Below are positions 1 to 4,452 of a stretch of 6,956 nt of DNA, piece after piece. The translations under genes were made by a program, and so were the position numbers. The stretch is from Verrucomicrobiales bacterium (lineage in GTDB: Bacteria; Verrucomicrobiota; Verrucomicrobiia; Verrucomicrobiales; DEV007), in contig SLGN01000659.1 in assembly GCA_007123695.1 (NCBI GenBank), positions 1 through 6,956 on the forward strand, read 5' to 3'. A model generated the notes under the pieces. It saw nothing but the letters and a program-made list of their open reading frames with translations. It had not been told where the DNA came from and ran no database searches. How positions within the stretch are numbered: the first letter of the stretch is position 1; each line of letters begins with the position of its first letter.

Positions 1-1449
1 ACCGGATCCGTCGCCCCTTGGGACACCGGCGGCAGCAACGTCGTGCTCGTCTCCCAAGCCCGCAGCGGGGCCTACGCAGCCCGGATCGGCGCCGAATCCT
101 TCCTCGTCGACAACCGCGCCGCCGCCGCCGGGGAGCAGTTCCGCTTCTCCGGCCACTACCGCAGCCCCGGGGGCGCGGAGGCACCGAGGGAGGCCGGCTT
201 CTCCTTCTGGGGCGCCTCGGGGGAGTGGCTCGGCGACTCCATCGCCGACCTCGCCGTGGCTTCGGATTGGTCCGCCTTCTCCGTCGAAGGAACCGCCACC
301 GAAGGCGCCGCCGTCGTCTCCACATGGGTCTGGGCGGGCGCGGGCAGCGGTCTAGATCTCGACGACCTCGTTCTCGTGCGGACCTCCGGCGGCGAGGCGG
401 CTTCCCAAGCGGATTCAGCCGCAGCCGCCACCGGCTCTCCCGAAGAACCGAACGCCGAAGAAGGCTCCGAAGAGGCGGTCGATGCCCCCCTCGTCGCCGT
501 CGCTCTGCGCAGCCTCCGCAGCGTCGATCTCGGTGGTCTCGCCCCCGACCCCTCGCTCGCCCTCGCCTTCGACATCGGCGAGACGGTTTTCAACCGCGGT
601 TGGAGCGTCGTCGAACCCGGCGCCGCCAACGAACTCAACACCTTCCCCTCGGCCCGCGCCCGCGCCCTCGCCGAGGCCCGCGGTGTCTCCGCAGAAGAAC
701 GCAAGAGCCTCGTCCTCACCGTCGAGGGTTCGGGAGTCTTTGCGGCACGCTGGCGGCTCGACGGTCCTCCCGGCGCGGCCGTGCTGCGGGTGCTCGTCGA
801 TGGGATCGAGCGCGGCCGCTGGATCGGAGGCACCTCCTCGCCCGACTGGCGCACCGTCACCGCCAACGTCTTCGGGCGGGGGCTTCACACGGTCGAGTTC
901 CGGCTCGAGCCGGGTTTCCCCAGCGCCGCCAGCGAGCGGGCCGTTGCGGCGCTTTCCGACCTGCGCCTCGTCCGCGGACTGCCCGAGACCCGCCCCGACC
1001 TCGCCATCGCGGAGCCGGGCCAGCGCTTCCTCGGTCTCCGGGTTTTCAACAACCGGGGTCTGCGGCAGACGGCGGTCGCCCGACCGCGGGGAAGGGCGTC
1101 GGCACGCTACCGCCTGCTGTGGCGCAATCTATCCCCGCAGCTCGACGACAGCGCCCGTCTTTCCGGCCCCGGCGGCAACCGCTTTCACCGCGTCTCGTAC
1201 TTCACCGGCGACGCGGTGCGGCGGAATGTGACCTCTGCCTTCTTGCTCGGCGTGCTAGAGACCGATCTCTACCGACCCGGAGGACGCGAAGCCTACCTCG
1301 TCCACGTCCGTCGCACCCGGCCGGACTTGCGCCGCGGCTACCGCGGGCTCGTGCGGGGATTCTCGCCGCTGCGCCCGGCGCTGCGCGACGCGGTCGGATT
1401 CCGCATCGTGCCGCCGCGCCCCGCGCCGCGCCGTCCGGCGCGCCGGTAA
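1..1449 (+). CDS. Large secreted multidomain protein, C-terminal part (5' end outside window)
   Basis: The frame is open from base 1 to the TAA at 1447-1449, giving 482 residues with no start in view; GTG 43 is only an internal codon. Residues 1-127 look like a jelly-roll carbohydrate-binding-type module: an aromatic-rich beta pattern (FRFSGHYR, GFSFWG) ending in the typical DLDDLVLVR strand. An acidic Ala/Glu/Ser linker follows (about 128-162). Residues 187-305 resemble a beta-sandwich found in large exported bacterial proteins, with a W-S-V start, LRVLVDG, then GLHTVEFRLEPG near the end. Residues 331-474 form a third domain (RPDLAI start, HRVSYFTG, NVTSAFLLGV) of a kind I recall at the C-termini of verrucomicrobial exported proteins, without a secure family name. 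The tail is rich in Arg and Pro. No catalytic motif is visible in this part. Location outside the inner membrane and sugar or surface binding are inferences from domain type; the signal peptide would lie upstream. Confidence 0.75.
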   Translation, partial: TGSVAPWDTGGSNVVLVSQARSGAYAARIGAESFLVDNRAAAAGEQFRFSGHYRSPGGAEAPREAGFSFWGASGEWLGDSIADLAVASDWSAFSVEGTATEGAAVVSTWVWAGAGSGLDLDDLVLVRTSGGEAASQADSAAAATGSPEEPNAEEGSEEAVDAPLVAVALRSLRSVDLGGLAPDPSLALAFDIGETVFNRGWSVVEPGAANELNTFPSARARALAEARGVSAEERKSLVLTVEGSGVFAARWRLDGPPGAAVLRVLVDGIERGRWIGGTSSPDWRTVTANVFGRGLHTVEFRLEPGFPSAASERAVAALSDLRLVRGLPETRPDLAIAEPGQRFLGLRVFNNRGLRQTAVARPRGRASARYRLLWRNLSPQLDDSARLSGPGGNRFHRVSYFTGDAVRRNVTSAFLLGVLETDLYRPGGREAYLVHVRRTRPDLRRGYRGLVRGFSPLRPALRDAVGFRIVPPRPAPRRPARR

Positions 1450-1490
1450 GAGGCCATGGCGAAGGCGAAGGTAGCGGAATCGGTCCGCCC

Positions 1491-1518
1491 TTGAAGCTTG
1501 CTCTGCGCAGGCTATGCT
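1491..1518 (+). promoter_or_regulatory. Candidate sigma70-type promoter of kdsD
   Basis: TTGAAG at 1491-1496 and TATGCT at 1513-1518 each match the -35 and -10 consensus at four of six positions and are 16 bp apart. They sit in the only gap between the upstream gene and kdsD, and would place the transcript start near 1525, about 45 bases before the ATG. This is a pattern match only. Confidence 0.4.
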
Positions 1519-1568
1519 CGGACCCGGCGCGGCATGGGATCTACCCGCCCGCCGCGCCTGCCCCCGAC

Positions 1569-2543
1569 ATGGACCTACTCGACCGAGCCCGACGCGTCGT
1601 CTCCCTCGAGATCGACGAGCTGCAGCGTCTCCGCGACCGCCTCGACGAATCCTTCTGCGCCGCCGTCGGCCTGCTCAAGGAGACGGTCGAGGCGGGCGCG
1701 AAGATCGTCGTCGTCGGGGTCGGCAAGTCGGGCAATGTCGGCAGCAAGCTCGCCGCCACCCTGAACTCCACCGGCGCCCCCGCCGTCGTCCTCGGCTGCC
1801 AGGACGCCATCCACGGAGACCTCGGGCTCGTCAATCCGGGCGACACCGCCCTCGCCCTCAGCTACTCGGGCGAGACCGCCGAGCTCCTCGCCCTGATCCC
1901 CCACCTCAAGCGCCGCCGCGTGCGCCTCGTCGCAATCACGGGGCGGCCCGGCTCGACCCTCGCCAAGGCCGCCGACTGCGTCCTCGACGTCCAGGTCCAG
2001 CGCGAGGCCTGCCCCCTCAACCTCGCCCCCACCTCCAGCTCGACCAACACCCTCGTCATCGGCGACGCCCTCGCCATGGTCCTGCTCGAGGCGCGCGGCT
2101 TCACCAAGGAGCGCTTCGCCGAGCTGCACCCCGGCGGCTCGCTCGGCCGCGCCCTCCTCCTGCGGGCCGAGGACATCATGCGCTGCGGCGAGGACTTCGT
2201 CGCCGTGCCGCCCGACCTCGGCATCCGCGAGGTCATCGCCCGCATGACGAAGGCCCGCGCCGGCGCCGTCGTCGTGACGGGGCCCGACGGAACCCTCGCC
2301 GGGATCTTCACCCAGGGCGACTTTGCGAGGGCCTTCCAGGGCGGCGGCACCGAGATCGGGGCCGAGCCCGTCGGCCAGCACATGACCCGCCAGCCCATCC
2401 ACGTCCGCAGCGACCGGCTCGTCGGCGAAGTCCTCGCCCTCCTCGAGGACACGCGCATCGACGACCTCGTCGTCGTCGATGAGACCGGCCGCCCCGTCGG
2501 CATGATCGACACCCAAGACCTGACGCGGCATCGGGTGGTGTGA
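1569..2543 (+). CDS. kdsD: Arabinose-5-phosphate isomerase (KdsD/KpsF/GutQ family)
   Basis: The 324-residue cytoplasmic enzyme should interconvert D-ribulose-5-phosphate and D-arabinose-5-phosphate, the first committed step towards Kdo for LPS inner core. Residues about 35-170 are the SIS sugar-phosphate domain with GVGKSGNVGSK (K53), IHGDLG (H82), SYSGET and AELL (E105), E146 and the family signature HPGGSLGR (H187). K53, E105, E146 and H187 all fall at a constant offset of 6 from the catalytic set I recall for E. coli KdsD (K59, E111, E152, H193), so the site looks intact. Two CBS domains follow (about 202-258 and 268-324; ends PVGMIDTQDL). Length matches the family, about 325 residues. ATG 1569 is chosen because the family begins about here; the frame is open much further upstream only because of high GC. 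There is no clear Shine-Dalgarno sequence. No other Kdo gene is adjacent. KpsF or GutQ paralogues cannot be told apart from KdsD by sequence alone. Confidence 0.93.
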   Translation: MDLLDRARRVVSLEIDELQRLRDRLDESFCAAVGLLKETVEAGAKIVVVGVGKSGNVGSKLAATLNSTGAPAVVLGCQDAIHGDLGLVNPGDTALALSYSGETAELLALIPHLKRRRVRLVAITGRPGSTLAKAADCVLDVQVQREACPLNLAPTSSSTNTLVIGDALAMVLLEARGFTKERFAELHPGGSLGRALLLRAEDIMRCGEDFVAVPPDLGIREVIARMTKARAGAVVVTGPDGTLAGIFTQGDFARAFQGGGTEIGAEPVGQHMTRQPIHVRSDRLVGEVLALLEDTRIDDLVVVDETGRPVGMIDTQDLTRHRVV

Positions 2544-2546
2544 GGA
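2532..2546 (+). repeat. 15-nt direct repeat, copy 1 (spans kdsD stop)
   Basis: CGGGTGGTGTGAGGA occurs here, covering the last codons and TGA of kdsD, and again without mismatch at 3025-3039. The two copies bracket the toxin-antitoxin remnant. They may mark a past recombination or insertion event; a chance match is not excluded. Confidence 0.45.
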
Positions 2547-2558
2547 GGGGTTCGGAAG

Positions 2559-2744
2559 GCGAATGACCCTCCGCTCGTCGCCGGAGCGCAGGGGGCGCCA
2601 GCGGGACGGGCTGCGGCGTACTTTTTCAATTGTGCGCTTCAAGTCATCCAAGAAGCGATCGCCTGCCGTGTCGGATCGTGCATCATACCAAGCAATGGCC
2701 GAATGAACGTCCGCCCTCGCAGCTTTCGCGATGACCACCTTCAC
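2559..2744 (-). pseudogene. ParE/RelE-type toxin gene lacking its 3' part
   Basis: Reading from GTG 2744 the product starts with the N-terminal pattern of ParE/RelE-superfamily toxins: two helices with AIAWYDARSD, then GDRFLDDLKRTIEKV, P-x-x-W, and RRVIR at about residues 58-62. Family members are usually 90-100 residues and continue with an FPY-x-I-x-Y strand and a final strand ending in an H-x-x-R motif. Neither is found here in any frame. Instead the reading frame runs antisense through kdsD to a stop near 1575, which would give a nonsensical fusion of 389 residues. I therefore give only the recognisable part. The GTG overlaps the antitoxin TGA by four bases (GTGA), the normal translational coupling of such pairs. 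Intact toxins of this superfamily target DNA gyrase (ParE) or ribosome-bound mRNA (RelE); which applied here cannot be told. The gene is probably inactive. Confidence 0.7.
2567..2593. other. Hairpin inside the toxin remnant
   Basis: CCCT, an unpaired C and CGCTC (2567-2576) can pair with GAGCG, C and AGGG (2584-2593) around a 7-nt loop, giving nine base pairs with one mismatch. It lies just after the kdsD stop, where a terminator would be expected, but no T run follows on either strand. A role as a bidirectional terminator is weakly supported. Confidence 0.25.
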
Positions 2745-2959
2745 AGGTCTCGGACTCTGAGTTTCAATCCCTCCAGAAACTCATCGGCGTCGCTCCAGCC
2801 GTCGGGTTCGGCGTTCGCATGCTCCTCGCGCGTTGTGCATTCCGAGGCAAGAGAGGAGGCTTCCTCGATCTCAAAGCTATCCCAAAGACGGGATGCCAAG
2901 ACCTTACGGGCCTGCTCGGGTAGCGCGAGAACGACGGACTCAAGTTCCGAAAAATTCAT
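2741..2959 (-). CDS. Addiction-module component family antitoxin
   Basis: This 72-residue acidic protein starts MNFSELESVVLALPEQARKV, matching the N-terminal pattern of the addiction-module component antitoxin family (short N-terminal helix, LALP-x-x-x-R, then a leucine-rich helix ending L-x-x-S/D-F). The C-terminal half (EPDGWSDADEFLEGLKLRV) is more divergent than usual. Antitoxins of this kind bind and neutralise a ParE/RelE-type toxin and often repress their own operon. Its TGA overlaps the toxin GTG by four bases, confirming the pairing. ATG 2959 is chosen by family start; an AGGA lies directly against it, too close for a normal ribosome site, and the start lies 20 bases inside the end of the upstream membrane gene, so coupled translation is likely. 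Because its toxin is truncated, it may now be an orphan antitoxin. Confidence 0.7.
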   Translation of the reverse strand: MNFSELESVVLALPEQARKVLASRLWDSFEIEEASSLASECTTREEHANAEPDGWSDADEFLEGLKLRVRDL

Positions 2960-3389
2960 TCCTGAACGTAGATGGCCAACTCGCCAAGGTCAAGCGACCG
3001 AACCGTTCGCGCTCCTCGGGATGGCGGGTGGTGTGAGGAATCGACGGGTGGGTGTCTTCGACCATCGGGGCCAAATGGCCGACAGAATAGGCGAACAGGG
3101 CGAGGGTGAAAAGAAGGAGTGCACCAAACGTGCCAAGCGCTGCCAGCTTCAGGGTGCGCTGCGAACGCGGCGACAGCCGACTGATCACGAGGGCGACCAC
3201 GCCACCGGCGAGACCGAGAAGCACTACCGGCACCAGTCGCCGTGGCTCCGACGAAAAGTATCTGACGCCTTCGTTCGTGACGAAGAAATCGGAGACCTCC
3301 CAAATCGTCATCCCGACGATCAGCGTGATGCCGAGGAGGAGTGGCAGATGACGCATGGTGCTTGATAAAGGCCAACGATTCCTATTCAT
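2940..3389 (-). CDS. Small three-helix inner-membrane protein of unknown function
   Basis: The 149-residue product has three hydrophobic segments, at about residues 14-28 (LPLLLGITLIVGMTI), 53-69 (VPVVLLGLAGGVVALVI) and 83-101 (AALGTFGALLLFTLALFAY), separated by short charged loops (SSEPRR; SRLSPRSQRTLK). I do not recognise the family. ATG 3389 is preferred because GAGG lies four bases upstream; ATG 3356, with no ribosome site, would give 138 residues starting just before the first helix. The C-terminal 40 residues (from about HPSIPHTT) are hydrophilic, contain the second copy of the 15-nt repeat and look like read-through of non-coding sequence, so the original end may have been nearer residue 111. 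The gene ends 20 bases inside the antitoxin gene, which suggests a joint transcript. GC is lower than in kdsD. Confidence 0.55.
   Translation of the reverse strand: MNRNRWPLSSTMRHLPLLLGITLIVGMTIWEVSDFFVTNEGVRYFSSEPRRLVPVVLLGLAGGVVALVISRLSPRSQRTLKLAALGTFGALLLFTLALFAYSVGHLAPMVEDTHPSIPHTTRHPEERERFGRLTLASWPSTFRNEFFGT
3025..3039 (+). repeat. 15-nt direct repeat, copy 2
   Basis: Identical to 2532-2546. On the plus strand both copies end a short reading frame with codons for R-V-V and TGA, as kdsD does. This copy lies within the 3' end of the minus-strand membrane protein gene. Confidence 0.45.
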
Positions 3390-3409
3390 GGCGCCTCGCT
3401 GAGTGGAAT

Positions 3410-3598
3410 TCACTGATGCATGAATCGTGCAGTTTTCCGGATTTTCTCCGTCGTTGCAAGGGTTTTTGGAAAAGTCCGCTCCATCGTGAAGGGGCCGGCG
3501 GGCATCCCCGCGAAGCTCTTGAACTCGTCCGCCACCTCGCGGAAGCGCATCAGATTGCTGAACTGTGCAGGCAAGTCGGTCCCAGAGTCCCGCGCGGC
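3410..3598 (-). pseudogene. Coding-like remnant downstream of the AraC regulator
   Basis: Directly after the regulator's TGA (3601-3599) the same frame stays open for 62 codons to a TGA at 3412-3410. Over about 30 codons, reading QFSNLMRFREVADEFKSF and onward to MER, 29 third positions are G or C by hand count, while first positions are about 57% and second about 43% GC. That order (third highest, second lowest) is the mark of real coding sequence in a high-GC genome. The last 20 codons lose this bias. I do not recognise the peptide. It could be the eroded tail of a lost gene, a tail once joined to the regulator and cut off by the TGA, or a small protein of 46 residues from ATG 3550, though no ribosome site precedes that ATG. 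Confidence 0.3.
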
Positions 3599-4381
3599 TC
3601 AGGGAAGGACTGGCGGGAGGACCTGGGCGGGTTCCGTTTTCACCATCGACTGATGGGCCTTGCGGCATCTCAGCGGCGTGGTTCCGACAAACCGCCTGAA
3701 GCGTTTCACGAAGACGGAGGCATCGTGATAGCCGCAATCGTCCGCGATGCCGGCGATGCTGCGGTTGCTGTGGCGCACCGCATCGAGGGCGTGGAACATG
3801 CGAACCTGCTCGAGGAACTGCCCAGGGCTTTGCTGGAGGCGTCGCTTGAAGAGGCGGAGGAAATGCCGCTCGGAGTATCCGCAATCCTTCGCCAAGGCGG
3901 CGACCTTCAGGGTTTCGGCGTAGCGTTTGGTGAGCCGCTCGACAGCGGGCAGGAGGCGGTTCAGCTCGTCGTCGAGACCCGCGAGCTTCTCGTAGGGCTC
4001 GTTGATCGTAATCAGCCCGATGATCGCTCCGGAGCGGTCGCGCAGCGGGAACTTGCTCGAGACTGCCCAGAGCGGGGCATGCCGGAAAAAGATCGCCGCA
4101 TGGATCTCGTTGACCAACGCACGGCCCTCGCGAAAGACCTTGAGATCGTTCTCGCGGAAGTTCTGGGCGACGATCTTGGGAAAGAGATCGAAGTCGGTCT
4201 TGCCCTCCACCTCCTGCCCCGGGCCGAGGGGGATGGCATCGCGCAGGCCGCGGCTCATGTAGACATAGCGCGAGTCGAGATCCTTGATCATGAAGAGGGA
4301 CCCGGGAATCCTCTCGAGGGCGTCGAGCATCTCGCGGACATTCCCGAGCCGGTCCAGTAGATCGCATGGGCTTGGCTCCAT
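3599..4381 (-). CDS. PAS-domain AraC-family transcriptional regulator
   Basis: The 260-residue cytoplasmic DNA-binding protein has an N-terminal PAS domain (about 18-128: LFMIKDLDSRYVYMS, the PAS_4-like GKTDFDLFP at 60-68, and IIGLITINEPY), a short connector, and a C-terminal AraC/XylS double helix-turn-helix (about 145-242). Helix-turn-helix one includes LKVAALAKDCGYSERHFLRL and is followed by FKRRLQQSPGQFL; helix-turn-helix two includes SIAGIADDCGYHD, then F-x-x-R-FRRFVGTTP. The PAS domain probably senses a small ligand or redox state; which one is not visible. ATG 4381 starts at the normal distance from the PAS domain and no Shine-Dalgarno sequence precedes it. The gene is divergent from the DUF1549/DUF1553 gene, so it likely regulates that gene and itself. 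The 20 residues beyond the AraC core have relaxed codon use, and the frame continues past the stop into a coding-like stretch. Confidence 0.9.
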   Translation of the reverse strand: MEPSPCDLLDRLGNVREMLDALERIPGSLFMIKDLDSRYVYMSRGLRDAIPLGPGQEVEGKTDFDLFPKIVAQNFRENDLKVFREGRALVNEIHAAIFFRHAPLWAVSSKFPLRDRSGAIIGLITINEPYEKLAGLDDELNRLLPAVERLTKRYAETLKVAALAKDCGYSERHFLRLFKRRLQQSPGQFLEQVRMFHALDAVRHSNRSIAGIADDCGYHDASVFVKRFRRFVGTTPLRCRKAHQSMVKTEPAQVLPPVLP

Positions 4382-4452
4382 GGCGGGATCATACTATTTT
4401 TTGGCGATTGCGCCATCTTGCGGGCCTCACGTTTTCGAGCTTCCTTCGGAGC
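4382..4452. promoter_or_regulatory. Divergent intergenic region with a small inverted repeat
   Basis: The 71-bp spacer between the two divergent genes must hold both promoters. It is locally AT-rich (ATACTATTTTTT, 4391-4402). TACTAT at 4392-4397 resembles a -10 box for the plus strand, and TATGAT is the corresponding match on the minus strand; neither has a well-spaced -35. TGGCG-ATTG-CGCCA (4402-4415) is a perfect inverted repeat with five-base arms and is the best operator candidate, though AraC proteins more often use direct repeats. These are guesses from pattern and position. Confidence 0.4.

Noticed and set aside
156..888. Long minus-strand frames opposite the first gene
   Set aside because: Low-complexity Ser/Arg/Ala or Gly/Glu/Asp composition typical of shadow frames; no domain pattern.
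18..2543. A single 841-codon plus-strand frame that contains kdsD at its end
   Set aside because: The part before 1569 is Arg/Pro-rich, overlaps the real gene 1-1449 in another frame and reflects scarce stops at high GC. The protein family starts at ATG 1569.
1575..2558. Continuation of the toxin frame antisense to kdsD
   Set aside because: It has no toxin-like sequence and mirrors kdsD codons; it is open only because of base composition.
2703..3365. A 220-codon plus-strand frame opposite the toxin, antitoxin and membrane genes
   Set aside because: No recognisable domain, and the minus strand carries three genes with family features or coupled starts.
3494..3516. GC-rich hairpin after the regulator as a rho-independent terminator
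   Set aside because: The stem has only about five pairs and no T run follows; it lies in the coding-like stretch.
3341..4360. A 339-codon plus-strand frame
   Set aside because: It lies opposite the AraC regulator, and in its part outside the regulator the third positions are only about half GC, while the opposite strand shows true coding bias.
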